Source: Mallotus nudiflorus
Taxonomy: Eukaryota > Streptophyta > Magnoliopsida > Malpighiales > Euphorbiaceae
Reading direction: 5' to 3'
Assembly: GCA_947683625.1 (NCBI GenBank)
Contig: CANTUR010000009.1
Span: 509,501 to 573,500, forward strand
DNA: 64,000 bases
Made by a program: the position numbers and the translations under genes
Part shown: piece after piece, positions 1 through 11,390 of the stretch
How the letters are laid out: each line of letters opens with the position of its first letter
Numbering within the stretch: the stretch's first letter is position 1
The notes under the pieces: model-generated
The model's input: the letters and a program-made list of their open reading frames with translations, nothing else
What the model was told of the DNA's origin: nothing
Database searches by the model: none

Positions 1-640
1 AAGCAATGTGCAAGGAGCTTTTAACTAAAGAGGAGGATTGAACTTGAATATATATAACCCCCAATAGGGAAATCATTCTAGATTTTCATGGTTAAATCTA
101 TCTTCTCAATTAAATCCTCCATTTAACCAAAATTTTCCCAAATCACAAAACACGCCTGGTTTTCTGAATAAACCAAATAGCTCCTCCTTTAATTCTTAAC
201 CACCAAAGTCTAACTTAAATTTTCTTATGGAGCAATTCATAAACCAATAATCTACCACTAACAGACAATATGATAACCAATTCAAACAACTCCATACAAT
301 AATTGATAAGCTTGTTTCCCATAATTGAATCCTTGAAAAATCATATTGTTCAACAAGCTTCATCAACCCCTCAACCTTTAGGAAGATTACCTAGTCAACC
401 TAAATATCACCCTAAAGAATCTTATCAAGCCATAAATTTAAGGAGTGGTAAAGAAGTGGGGACTACCTCATCCAATAAGAAGAAGGTAGTTGAAGAGGAT
501 TTTGATGAATGAGTGGTGGATACAAAAGTATATGATAGTATAAAGAATAATACGAATGATATTAGTAGTATAGAAGTGCACAATGGTAAAAAAGGACCAA
601 GCAAAGAAGGTGAACCCAAGATTGACCTTCAAACCTTACT
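1..640 (+). pseudogene. A1 gag C-terminal remnant
   Basis: Degenerate gag tail of A1. The recognisable core is the conserved segment at about 370-475 (motifs GRLPSQP and AINLRSGKE), which A2 repeats on the minus strand at 12524-12430. Farther left, 100-230 matches the asparagine- and proline-rich stretch after the A2 zinc knuckle, but only loosely and with stops. The segment links gag to the protease. The capsid and zinc-knuckle regions are outside the window. It is not translatable as one frame. Confidence 0.7.
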
Positions 641-1190
641 TATCCCATAAAGATTCAGAAGGCACAATCTTGATAAAAAATTTGGTAAATTTCTTGATCA
701 TTTGAAGGATATAACTATTGCTATACCTTTTTTGGAAGTTATTAGAGATATGCCTTCATGGGAGGTAAGATTGAAGAATATGGGCTAGTTTCACTTATTG
801 AAGAGTCAAAGGCAATGTTCACTAAGACTCCACTAAAACTTAAGGATCCAAGTTATTTTACTATTCCTTATAAAAATGAGATGCTTCATTTAACAAAGCT
901 TTGAGTGATATATGTTCAAGTGTGAGTTTAATGCCTTATTCAATATACAAGAAGATATATGTTGGTGATTTGAAGCCTATTGCCATATGTCTTTCTATGG
1001 TAGATAAGTCTACTGCAAACCCACTTGGTGTACTTGAGAATGTTCCTACCAAGGTGGGTAAGTTTATTAATCCAGCAGATTTTGTTATGGTAGACATGGA
1101 GGAGGAACTTTAAATTCTTGAATTATTGGGGAGACCATTTTTAATGACCGCGGGAGCTGTTATTGACATGAAAAAATGGTAAAATTAAAA
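641..1190 (+). pseudogene. A1 retroviral-type aspartic protease remnant
   Basis: Clan AA aspartic protease of the Athila polyprotein, which in a live element would cleave Gag-Pol. The N-terminal linker (NLDKKFGKFLDHLK, about 665-710) is followed by the catalytic region at about 900 and the LLGRPFL segment near 1120. The catalytic motif reads DICSSVSLMP where A2 has DIGASVSLMP, so the essential glycine is replaced by cysteine. Frameshifts lie around 760-900, and there is a stop after the EEEL segment. The enzyme would be dead even without the stops. Confidence 0.85.
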
Positions 1191-1494
1191 TAGAAGTGAA
1201 TGATGAGTTTATTATTTTTTATGTTTTTAAAATGATTAGGACAATACCAGCCATTAAAGTTTATGAAGAGATTAATTCACTTGATATCATTAATGAATGC
1301 ATAAAAGAAGTTGTATACGAGTGTGTAGGTCAAAACCTTTGGAGATTTCCATATCATAAGGGGCTAATAAGAAAAGTTCTAATAAGGAGGAAGCAGCTTG
1401 TGCAAGGACATTAGATTCGAGTCCATGTGGCTCTCCTTATAGGTATCAATGCTTTTAGCCACTAAGGAATTAGGATCCTCATAGACCTTCATTG

Positions 1495-2280
1495 TCAAAT
1501 GAAGTACTAAAGTTGGAGCTCAAGCCTTTGCCTTCCACTCTAAGGTGTAAGGAGAACATATTGGTACTTAATTAGGAGAAGTGCCATTTTATAGCACAAG
1601 AGAGGATTGTTCTAGGTCATTTGGTCTCACATAAAGGTATAGAAGTTGATAGAGCAAAAATAGAAGTCATTCTAGTTTGCCACCTTTAAAGTGTGTTAAG
1701 GATGTAAGGAGTTTTCTTTGCTATACGAGTTTTTATAGAAGGTTCATTAAGGATTATTTAAGATCGCAAAGCCATTATGCAAACTACTTATAAAGGAGAC
1801 CATTTTTTAGATGGATGATAAATGTATGGAGGCATTTAGAACCTTAAACAAAGCTCATATCTTAGCATCGGTCTTGCAACCACCTAATTGGGAGCAACCA
1901 TTTGAGATCATGTGTGATGCAAGTAATTTTAGAGTTGGGGCTATTTTAGGTCAATGAAGAGAAGGCAAGCCTTATATGATTTACTATGCTAGCAAGCTAC
2001 TTGATGATGCACATATTAATTATACAACCACTAAGAAAGGGTTGCTTGCTATTATATATGCATTTAACAAGTTTAGGGCATATCTTGTGGGGAAAAAAGT
2101 CATTGTATATTCTGATCATGTTACCCTTAAGTATCTTCTCAGCAATAAAGATGCAAAACCTAGGCTCTTAAGGTAAATTCGAATGCTCCAAGAGTTTAAT
2201 TAGGAAGTGAGGGATAAGAAAGGTAATGAGAACCTGGTTGTGGATCATTTATTATGAGTGGATTTAGAGGGATTGCATAA
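1495..2280 (+). pseudogene. A1 reverse transcriptase/RNase H remnant lacking the RT catalytic core
   Basis: The reading passes from the protease-RT linker (LELKPLPS, about 1517-1540) directly to the RT thumb-side segment EKCHFIAQERIVLGH (about 1575-1620). In A2 these two landmarks are about 780 bp apart (11384 and roughly 10570) and enclose the fingers/palm and the MDD motif. A1 therefore has a deletion at about 1541-1555 removing the polymerase core. RNase H follows: CDASNF at about 1915, the IYYASKLL segment at 1976-2176, and YSDHVTLKYLL. Several in-frame stops are present. Confidence 0.85.
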
Positions 2281-2379
2281 GAATGATGGTGGTGTGCTGA
2301 TTAATAAGTCATTTCATGATGAACATCTTATTACTTTGACATGAAAGGAGGTTCCCTAGTATGCAGATTTTGCAAACTA

Positions 2380-3600
2380 TCTCGTGAGTGGCGTCCTCCC
2401 TTATGGGTTAGATTATAGACAAAAGAATAAATTTCTGCATGATAACAAGTTCTACTATTAGGAGGAACTGTTGCTTTATAAGAGATGTGGTGATTGTTTG
2501 ATTAGAAGATGTATTCCTCAAGATGAAGTTCATAATGTTTTAAGACATTGTCATTCCTTGGATGTAGGAGGACATTTTAGTGCATCAAAGACAGCTTCAA
2601 AGGTACTTCAATCTAGTTTTTAGTGGCCTACATTATTGAAGGATACTAGAGAATTTGTGCTTACATGTGATAGGTGCCAAAGAATGGGCAATTTATCTAT
2701 AAAGCATGAGATGCCCTTGAAAGGAATTCTAAAAGTTGAGGTTTTTTATTTTTAGGGCATAAACTTCATGGGCCCTTTTCCTAGTTCTTTATGTCACAAG
2801 TTTATATTAGTTATGGTTGATTATGTCTCAAAGTGGGTGGAAGTAATTCCGGGCGTTACAAATGATGCCAAGGTTATTGAGAAGATGCTCAAGAAAATTA
2901 TTTTTCCAAGGTTTAGTAAACTTAGAGCATTGATAAGTGATGGAGGTTCACATTTTTGCAATCATGTAATGGAATCTCTTTTGAAAAAGTATGGGGTAAC
3001 CTACAAGGCAGCTACTCCATACCATCCACAAACAAGTGGGCAAGTCAAAGTGAGCAATAGAGAGATCAAATGGATTCTCAAAAAGACTATGTCTTCTTCA
3101 AGTAAGGATTGGGCATTGAAGTTGGATGATACCCTATGGGCATATAGGATAGCTTTTAAAACACCAATTGGCCTTACTCCTTACTAATTAATCTATAGGA
3201 AGTCTTGTCACTTACTTGTGGAACTTGAGAATAAGGAAAATTGGGCAATAAGGGCTTTGAATTTTGATTTGAAGAAGGCGAGCATAAAAATGTTACTTCA
3301 GCTGAATGAATTAGAGGAGTTAAGGATAAATTCTTATAAAAATGGAAAGTTATATAAGGATCGTACAAAATTATGGCATGATAAGCATATACATAAGAAA
3401 AAAATTTCATGAGGGAGAATTAGTCTGACTTTATAACTCCAAGTTGAAGCTGTTTCCTGGTAAGTTGAAGTCAAGGTGGTTCGGTCCTTTTAAAATTATG
3501 AAATTTTGCCTTTATGGTGTTGTAGATATTGCTAACGATAAAGGAGAGATCTTCAAAGTGAATGGCCATCGTCTTAAAACCTTACTTGGTGGGTAAAGCG
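2380..3600 (+). pseudogene. A1 integrase remnant
   Basis: Ty3/gypsy integrase, which would insert the cDNA copy. The zinc-binding HHCC region lies at about 2500-2680 (HCHSLDVGGHF, then CDRCQ). The DDE core follows: the first Asp segment FMGPF after a degenerate stretch at 2765, the second Asp in ALISDGGSHF (about 2930), and the Glu position in SGQVKVSNRE, where V-K-V replaces the V-E-V of A2. The longest open stretch is 2768-3187. The C-terminal region at 3215-3595 ends with an NGHRLK-type motif. Stops occur at about 2622 and 2754 and after 3184. There is no chromodomain. Confidence 0.88.
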
Positions 3601-3604
3601 GTTA

Positions 3605-3804
3605 TTCCTAGGGAGTTTATCTCTCTCTATTCACCTTAGCATTACAATGGTATATGGTCCAGCTATCAACTATTAAATGTAGCAAGGTATTCTACTATAT
3701 TTCTATTTTTCTTTATTAATTAGTATATTTCTAGTATATTATACTTACACATTAAATTCTATCTCATATCTATTTACTATTATTATTGAATTAAGTTAAA
3801 CTAT
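3605..3804 (+). other. A1 post-integrase spacer, interrupted by A2
   Basis: AT-rich untranslated sequence following the A1 integrase. It continues after A2 at 15576. No ORF or RNA gene is seen. Its last five bases (ACTAT, 3800-3804) form the left target-site duplication of A2. Confidence 0.7.
3800..3804. repeat. Target-site duplication of A2 (left copy)
   Basis: ACTAT immediately precedes the left LTR of A2. The right copy at 15571-15575 reads ACCAT, one mismatch. The 5-bp size is that expected for Ty3/gypsy integrase. Confidence 0.75.
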
Positions 3805-4734
3805 TGAATCGGGCTAGAATTGTATACCCTAGTCTCTAAGGACTTACATAGAGCAAGTAGGGTGTTGAACACTCGAAAATTGCAAATTTTATATTAACCT
3901 AGTAAATACTAAGATGGATAGGCGATATATTAATAGTGAAATTTGTTGGATTATTCTAACTATACTAATTAACTACTAACTATACTAAATAATCTAATTA
4001 TCTAAGTATCAAATTAAATAGTATTTGTTAGAACTACAATTCTGAATTAGCCAAAGAATTATAATGAATAATGAACACATGCAATGAATGGAGAATATGA
4101 CCTAAAATCCTTAAGTGCAACTGTCATTGTCAAATAAGGGTATTTCCATCTAGAGTCTCTAAGTGTTGTTACATCATTATAGAGATAAAAAAAACCATGA
4201 AGTTCCTTGCCAATTCTTTAGCCCCTCAAAGTGGATTTCTTGTGTCCAAGTATTTTCCTAACCTTTAAGTGAATTCAATTATTTTTCCACCAAATTACCC
4301 TAACTGTCGTTATGAATAATTTGACTAACACATCATATATGGTGATCAAGCATAAACAACTTAATTAAACACTTAATTGAAAGCAATTCATCATGCATTA
4401 TAAAAAAATATAATTCATTGGTTCATTCTTCCTTGTAATTCTAACAAAAAAAGGTTTAGCCAAGATACATGATTAAGAAACAACAAAAGAAAATCAAATA
4501 TAAAATAGAAAAAGGGAAAAGGTAAGATAAAAGATAAAACCCTTTTTACTAAATCTTGGTGCTTGTAGTACTTTTCCTTTCTTGGCTTTGCCTTTTGTAA
4601 TGATGACTAAATAACAAACTAAAACTAATTTAGATAAAAATAGAAAGAATTTTGTTCAAGAAAGAATTTCATATATCAATAGAAAGAAAAAAAATAATTC
4701 ATCCTCCCTTTTTTAATTTTCTGACTAAGACTAT

Positions 4735-4744
4735 CTATTTATAG
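4735..4744 (-). promoter_or_regulatory. TATA box of A2 3' LTR
   Basis: The minus strand reads CTATAAATAG. It is conserved in the 5' LTR at 14975-14984, with a matching CTATAAATAA in the A1 LTR at 19178-19187. It is the probable core promoter of the U3/R boundary. Confidence 0.65.
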
Positions 4745-5013
4745 GCATTCACAATTGACTAGAAGGGACTAGAACTTTTGAGTTGGAATGGCTTCACTTC
4801 ATGAAAAGTCATCTTCTTTTACAGATACTATAACTTCAAGGGAAAATTATTCCATTAATATGACTTTAAATATCGAAGTTTCCTTCATCAAAGTTCTAGA
4901 TCTCTGAGTTATCTTTCTATATCAACTTGAATCATCAAATTTGGATGTCTGTAGAAGAAATTATGACCAAAATATGAAAACTTCTTGAATCAGAATTTTC
5001 TAGACTTCTACAT

Positions 5014-5095
5014 TGTGCCGAGTCATGACATGGGTGACAACTCGTGACAGAAGCTCTTTGTTACGAGTCATGCCCATGGTGAAGACTCATGAAAA
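5014..5095. promoter_or_regulatory. Palindromic GAGTC/CTCGTGAC module in A2 3' LTR
   Basis: Imperfect palindromic units built from GTGCCGAGTCATGACA, CAACTCGTGACAG and ACGAGTCATGCCCATGGTG. They lie about 270 bp upstream, in LTR transcription orientation, of the TATA box. The same module recurs at 15254-15335, 8211-8380, 15835-15969 and, weaker, 18961-19075. It could be a U3 enhancer; this is inferred from position and repetition only. Confidence 0.5.
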
Positions 5096-5329
5096 GCTTC
5101 AATTTTCCAAAATGACTCCTTTTGCTCTCCAACTTGTTCTAATCAACTCCAAGTCTTTTCCAAGCATGAATTGAGCCTAAAACATTTATTTAACTTACAT
5201 CATAAACCATAAAGATAAAAGAAATGAAAATAGTAACTTTATAGGCAAATAAACACACTAAACATAAGAAAACTTAATGAAATTAAGATTAAACTACTAC
5301 TAAATAGTAAGCATATTTGCATTATATCA

Positions 5330-5346
5330 AACTCTCCCAAACTTAG
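5330..5346 (-). other. A2 polypurine tract
   Basis: The minus strand reads CTAAGTTTGGGAGAGTT directly before the LTR start TGATATAATG. It would prime plus-strand DNA synthesis. The A1 equivalent at 18731-18746 reads TAAGTGTGGGGGAATT. Confidence 0.85.
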
Positions 5347-5923
5347 ATCTTGCTTTCCCTTAAGCAAGAAAATATCCATTATGAAAAAGTTAACAAAATT
5401 ATCATCTACTCCCAAAAAGTGTAGCATCTTCATCAATTCATTTTAATTATGAATGAAGTTAGAAAAAGGATAGTTTAATAATTGAACTTCCAATGCTCAA
5501 TAATGGTAAAATAGACAAGTCTCATAGCATAAGCAACAAGTTTACAATTTATCTCAATCTACTAAAAATAAAATTTAAAAAATGTAAAGTCAAAGTTCTA
5601 ACCAAGCTATTTAGCCAAAATAGTCATGCTTCAAACTTAGGGATTCTAGAGGCAAAATCAACCTTGAGACAATGTTAAGCACACATGACAACTTTCTTTT
5701 CTCATGGCATTTTTAGACATTTTATTCATAAGCATATTTGCTAGATGTACTCTTTCCGAATGAATGCAAATGAGGAGCAAACACAAATGCACACAACTTA
5801 CTTAAAATTCATCTACTTGTGACATTATACATTTCTTTCCAAATGAATGCAACTAAGGAGCATACTTAATTGCACAAAACTTACTTAAAATGCATCATAT
5901 CACAAGCATTATTTACTTATTTC

Positions 5924-5961
<38 letters not shown>

Positions 5962-6466
5962 GTCCTCATCCATTATTGAAAAGCAAGCGTCTTATGTATT
6001 ATGGCTATAGTTTCTCTAAAATTACCTAAGTCTTTAAGAATATCCTAGGCTTAAAACATTACTAACTAGCCTTAAGCATAATTAGCAAATTGACTAATGC
6101 ATTATTTAGACTTTAAAAATAATAAAAAGAGATAAAAACATAAACTTAGTAATTATACTACATGAAACTTAAACTTCTACCAATTGAGCAATAAAAGTTT
6201 AAAAGTTTACTATTAATAAAACATATAACTTCAATCAAAATCAAAAAGACTATTAAGGATAGCTACTTATTAAATATGGGAGCAAAATGAATGCAAATGC
6301 ATAAAGATGTAGAATTGTAGAACAAAACACATAAACATATATATTGCTAATATACTAATTCTAATACTAATATCAATATCAATATCCCTTTCCCCATACT
6401 TAAAAGCATGCATTGTCCTCAATGTAATAAAAATAAAGAGTAAAGGAAAGGATAAGAAAGACTCCC
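5347..6466 (-). other. A2 3' untranslated region between env-like ORF and PPT
   Basis: About 1.1 kb of AT-rich sequence without a supported ORF. It contains a trinucleotide microsatellite (5931-5961) and, at 6385-6420, a PPT-like motif (TTAAGTATGGGGAAAGGG on the minus strand) preceded by GAGGACAATG. The latter is shared with A1 at 17720-17753. It also holds three paraphrased copies of an element containing TTCATTCGGAAAG/TTCATTTGGAAAG near 5755 and 5837. Confidence 0.6.
5931..5961. repeat. (ATT)n microsatellite
   Basis: About ten uninterrupted TTA/ATT units in the A2 3' UTR. Confidence 0.9.
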
Positions 6467-7666
6467 CTACTCATCCTTTGGTGTAGGAGGTGGAGACTCA
6501 ATTTGGTAGCCCGATTGAGCAAAGAATTGCCCCATTTTATACTCCATCTTCCTTTGTCTACAAGCAAGTTGCTTTTGATGAAACTCCATTTCACCCAATT
6601 GAATTTGCATAGCAAGTTGATTGTTCAAGATTTGATCCCAAATTAGAGGGTGATCACTTGAACTACCGGGTGCACTTTGGAGAGGATATGTGAGCATTAA
6701 AACATCTCCGATCCGAATGGTGTATAGGAAGGTGCATCCTCCTTAGGTTTAGATTCGTCCTCCTCTTCAATAGGATGCTTATGAAGATGGTGCAAGTCCT
6801 CTCCAACATGACCTTGTTTAGGCTGAGATAAATCAGAAAGTAGAATCAACAATTTCACCACGAACAAATGCTTGTTTGGTGAAATAAGAATACTCAACAG
6901 TTCTGGTAAAGTTAGCAAGATTAACATTGAAAGCTTTAGCAATAATAGTTATCACATGACCATGTGTTATAATCGCATCCTTGCGAGGAGCACATGCCAA
7001 CAATTGGTTAAAGATCCAATATGTCCAACAAACTTGTTTCTTATGATGGACACACCACATCAAGAACAACTCTTGGGCAGAAACCCTATTCAATTCAGTC
7101 TTGTTGAAAACAACACATGCAAGTACTTTATGTAATAACCAGAATTTTAAGTCTTTGATGAACATTGCTTTGCCTTTCTTAGGCTGAAAAGGGGTTTGCA
7201 AATTAGTAAGGAAAGTCCAAAATTCATTCACATTAAAATTTGGTGGAGGGTCACAGAATCCATCTTTCTTAAAACCAAAAATACGTTACATGGATGAATA
7301 GGTGAGTTGGTGCCTATTTCTTACCAAACAAAATTCTAGAATTTGTGAATTAGTGGGGTTGACATCTAATGTTGTGTAAAATTTGGTAACCAAATCAACA
7401 TATGTATCCTCATTCATAAACATAAACTTTTTAAGTCCACATTATATCATCAATTTGTCAAAAGACTCAAGCATACCAACATCTTTCAAGAGTGAATTTG
7501 GAACATACTTACAGATTTCCCAAAACTTGATTAAGGAAAACTTAGCTCCTTCTTCATTAGTGAGGATAGGAAACTTAGCCTTGTAAGTTTTTGTGAGATT
7601 ATCCTCTTATTCAGGTTGCTCCTCCACATGAGGCCTCTTGGATGTTGAGCCTTTTATTCTACCCAT
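6467..7666 (-). pseudogene. A2 env-like third ORF (Athila 3' ORF)
   Basis: About 400 codons in the position of the Athila env-like ORF, downstream of integrase. The start is ATG at 7666 (context CACCATGGGTAGA) and the end is TAG at 6467-6469. The N-terminus is basic and charged (MGRIKG, KRPHVEEQPE). The central block at 7231-6833 is the best conserved (KGKAMFIKD, ELFLMWC, THGHVITIIAKAF). The C-terminus at 6697-6467 is glutamine-rich and ends SPPPTPKDE. Stops or frameshifts occur near 7595, 7450, 7290, 6830 and 6700. The protein family is conserved between A1 and A2 but I see no clear signal peptide or fusion peptide, so envelope function is only the traditional label. The central block may correspond to the plant transposon protein domain often annotated beside Athila. 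It has its own upstream TATA box (7858-7872). Confidence 0.75.
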
Positions 7667-8210
7667 GGTGAAAGAAGATATAGTTTTGTTTTTATTGAAA
7701 AATTATAGAGATGGAAATATAAAGATGGTGATTCAAAACAAAGAAATACAGTGAGGGATAGAATGAGTGGTTCGGTTATGGCTAGGAGAGTGAAGAGGGA
7801 ATAGTGAATAGAAGTAGTGATGAGATGAGAAAGTGAGAAGGAATTAGGGGGATGTATGTATATATATATAGGGTAATAAAAAAAGCAATATCAAAAAGAT
7901 ATATTATTATGCAGGCTAAAAAAAATGAATTGGGAAAATGAGTAGTCAAATATAGAATATTTATAGAGTTGTAGGGTTGTAAGTGATAGGGTGTGTGTTG
8001 ATAGTGAAAGGTCATATGGGTTAGTGAAAAGGCATGTGGAATAGTGAAAAGTTATGACTTTTCTTGGAAAAGATATGGCTTTTCACTAAATTGTGTCATA
8101 TTTGTTAGGAAAATAAATGTAAAAATGTGTAAAAATTGAAAAATGTAAGCAAAATAAGAACTAAATGTGTAGGCATGTGAATGTGTAAAATTCTAGGGTT
8201 AGGGTTAGTT
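7667..8210 (-). promoter_or_regulatory. Candidate internal promoter region of A2 env-like ORF
   Basis: There is no ORF here. On the minus strand CCTATATATATATAC (7858-7872) is followed by a long pyrimidine-rich leader and then the env-like ATG 192 bp downstream. A second TATA-like CTATAAATATTC lies near 7950-7962. A1 has the same order (TATA at 16226-16235, C/T-rich leader, ORF 213 bp later). The palindromic module lies upstream at 8211-8380. Promoter activity is inferred. Confidence 0.45.
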
Positions 8211-8380
8211 GTCACGAGTCATGCCCATCGTGCCGACTCGTGACAATGAGGCTCTATCACGAGTTGTGTCGTGGTGCTGACTAGTGATGATAAGTTGGAT
8301 TGGTGACGAGTCATGCCCATCGTGCCAACTTATCACACTATGTCTCTATCACGAGTCATGCCAATATGCTGACTCGTGAC
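8211..8380. repeat. Cluster of imperfect palindromes (CACGAGTC...GACTCGTGAC) in A2
   Basis: Three imperfect units of about 57-65 bp. Each begins GTCACGAGTCATGCC or a variant and ends in GACTCGTGAC or a variant, so each can fold into a hairpin. Core copies start at 8211, 8257, 8302 and 8350. The module matches the one in the LTRs of the same element. Confidence 0.8.
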
Positions 8381-8539
8381 AATCTTTTATACTTAGGCTA
8401 GAAAATAAAGCAAATAAGGGAAAAAAACTATAAAGAAAATTAAATAAAATGAAAGTAAATTAGAAATGTATGGATAATACCTGGGTAATTTGAATTAAGG
8501 TGCAGAGAGAGGAATAGATTGACTTAAAGGAATTACCTC

Positions 8540-9692
8540 CCGATCAAATAGGGCTTGAGACATTGCCCGTTCACTTTAAAAACCGTCCCTTCATCATCTG
8601 AAATTTCAACTGCACCATAAGGGTGAACCTTGACAACCTTAAAAGGACTCGACCATCGAGACCTCAGCTTGCTTAGAAATAATTTCAACCTCGAATTATA
8701 TAGTAAAACAAGTTCTTCTAATAAAAGTCCTTTGATAAATGCTTATCATGCCACAATTTGGTATGATCCTTATACAACTTAGCATTCTCATAAGCATTCA
8801 TCCTTAACTCATCCAATTCATTAAGTTGAAGTAGCCTCTTTCATCCAACCTTGTGCAAATCAAAATTCAAAGCTCTTATTGCCCAATATGCCTTATATTC
8901 TAACTCAATTGGTAAATGACAAGATTTACCATATACTAGCTAATAAGGAGTAAGGCCAATTGGGGTTTTAAAAGCCATCCTATAAGCCTATAATGCATCA
9001 TCTAACTTCAATGCCTAATCTTTTCTTAAGGAAGACACTGTTTTTTCAAGAATCCATTTAATCTCTCTATTACTCACCTCAACTTGCCCACTTATTTGTG
9101 GGTGATATGGAGTAGCAATCTTGTGTGTTACTCTATACTTCATCAAAAGTGCTTCTATCACATTATTGCAAAAGTGTGAACCACCGTCACTAATCAAAGC
9201 TCTAGGGGTACCGAACCTTGGAAAAATTACCTTCTTAAGCATCTTCTTGACTACTCTAGCATCATTTGTCAAGGTTGGAATTGCTTCTACCCATTTGGAG
9301 ACATAGTCAACCATAACCAATATATACTTGTAGTCTAAAGAACTAAGGAATGGACCCATGAAGTCTATACCCCATACGTCAAAAAGCTCTACTTCAAGAA
9401 TCCCTTTTAAAGGCATCTCATGTTTCTTCGAAATGTTACCCATCCATTGACATCTATCACATGTAAGCACATATGCTCTAACATCCTTAAATAAAGTAGG
9501 CCACCAAAAACCAGAATGTAGTGCCTTAGATGCTATTTTCTCTGCACCGAAGTGTCCTCCAACATCCAAGGCATGGCAATGTCTCAAAACATCTTGAGCT
9601 TTATCTTGAGGAATGCATCTTCGAATTAAACCATCAGCACATCTTTTATAAAGCAAGGGCTCCTCCCAATAGTAGAATTTGATATCATGCAA
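8540..9692 (-). pseudogene. A2 integrase
   Basis: Nearly complete Athila integrase. An open segment of 225 codons (9692-9015) holds the zinc-binding HHCC region (HCHALDVGGHF, CDRCQWMG) and the DDE core: GIDFMGP, ALISDGGSHF, and Glu in SGQVEVSNREIK. It then continues, after stops near 9010-8940, into the LVYGKSCHLP and NFDLHK segments and the C-terminal domain to about 8545. All three acidic residues are present, which is better than in A1. Stops and frameshifts occur in the C-terminal third. There is no chromodomain. Confidence 0.9.
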
Positions 9693-11384
9693 AAACTTCT
9701 TCTTTTATCTATAATCCATAACATAAGGTAAAATACCACTTACCAGATAATTAGCAATATCAGCGAACCATGGAAGTTCTTTTGATGCAATATTCAGAAG
9801 ATGTTCACTATGAAATGACTCATTGATTGGGATACCATCATCAAGTTCTTTTAATCCATCTTGGTCTAGCCTTGATTGATGGTCCGCTACTAGATTCTCA
9901 CTTCCTTTCTTATCTCAAACTTCCCAGTCAAACTCTTGCAGCATCAAAATCCATCTTAGGATTCTAGGTTTTACATCCTTCTTGCGTAAAAGATACTTAA
10001 GAGCAGCATGGTCTGAATAGACAATCATCTTTTACCCCACAAAATATGATCTAAACTTGTCAAATGCATAAATAATAGCAAGCAACTCCTTTTCTGTGGT
10101 GTTGTAATTAATCTGAGCTTCATCAAGTAGCTTCATCAACTTGCATAGTAAATCACATAAGGCTTGCCTTCCTTCCTTTGACCTAAAACAGCTCCCACCG
10201 CAAAGTTGCTAGCATCACATATTATTTCAAATGGCTCCTCCCAATTAGATGGTTGTAGGACAGGTGTGGAGACAAGTGCTCTTTTCAAAGTGTCAAATGC
10301 ATCAAAACACACATCATCAAACTCAAACATAGCATCCTTAGCAAGTAACTTACACAATGGCTTTACGATCTTTGAAAAGTCCTTGATAAATCTCCATTAA
10401 AATCCTGCATGTCCAAGGAAACTTCTTATACCCTTAACACATTTTTAAGGTGGCAATTTTTCAATTACTTCTATCTTTGCTTTATCAACTTCAATGCCCA
10501 TTTTTGAAACTGAATGACCAAGAACAATTCCCTCTTGTGCCATAAAATGGCATTTTTCCTAATTTAAGACCAATCCATGCTCAATACACCTATTAATAAC
10601 TTTTGAAAGATTTTCTAAACAATTGGAAAAGTTAGTACCATAGACACTAAAGTCATCCATAAAAACTTCGACACAATCATCAAGTAAATCACTAAATACT
10701 GAAAACATGCATCATTGGAAAGTTGCAGGTGCATTACATAAACCAAAGGGCATACACCTCAAAGAAAATGTTACATATGGATATGTAAAAGTAGTCTTAG
10801 GTTGGTCCTCGGGATGAGTAGGAATTTGATAGAATCCACTAAGTCCATCCAAGTAACAAAAATGGGAAAAATTAGCGAACCTCTCTAAAACGCAATGGGA
10901 AATGGTCCTTCCTAGTTGCTTTATTTAATTTATGATAATCAATACACATACACCATCCCGTGATAGTTTGAGTAGGTATCAAATCATTAGATTCATTCCT
11001 AACAATAGTTAAGCCTCCCTTCTTTGGAACAACTTGAGCAGGGCTAACCCATTTACTATCACTAATGGAATATATAATTCCATTATCAAGCAACTTAGTC
11101 ACCTCTTTTCTTACCACTTCTTTAAGAGTGGGATTCAATCGCCTTTGACCTTCAATGGAAGACTTGGCATTATCTTCCAAGAGAATTCTATGCATACATA
11201 TATTAGGACTAATACCTTTCAAGTCATTAATAGAATAACCAATGGCATTTTTATGACTATTCAACTTATTACACAAAGCATCAACATAATCATTAGGCAA
11301 AGATGAATTAACAATAAAAGGATATTGAAGATTAGAGTCAAGAAATACATATATGAGATTTGATGGCAAAGGCTTGAGCTCCAT
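9693..11384 (-). pseudogene. A2 reverse transcriptase and RNase H
   Basis: RT starts with MELKPLPSN at 11384 and is open to 10872, including the WVSPAQVVPKKGG and CIDYHKLNKAT segments. A frameshift follows, then DGLSGFYQIP, MPFGLCNAPATFQ and the catalytic MDD motif (FMDDFSVYG, about 10640-10663). RNase H runs from CDASNFAVGAVLG (about 10225-10185) through YYASKLMK to YSDHAALKYLL near 10010. A linker to integrase follows. Stops are scattered near 10700, 10560, 10395 and 10030. It would copy element RNA into cDNA in virus-like particles if intact. Confidence 0.9.
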
Positions 11385-11390
11385 CTTGAC

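Larger units (their letters stand above)
3805..5329 (-). repeat. A2 3' LTR
   Basis: 1,525 bp, beginning TGAATCGGG and ending TTATATCA on the plus strand, so it has TG...CA ends. It is directly repeated at 14045-15570. It contains the TATA box at 4735-4744 and the palindromic module at 5014-5095. Confidence 0.95.

Noticed and set aside
8190..8210. TAGGGTTAGGGTTAG resembling a telomere repeat
   Set aside because: Only two units, within the Athila untranslated region; too short for an interstitial telomere.
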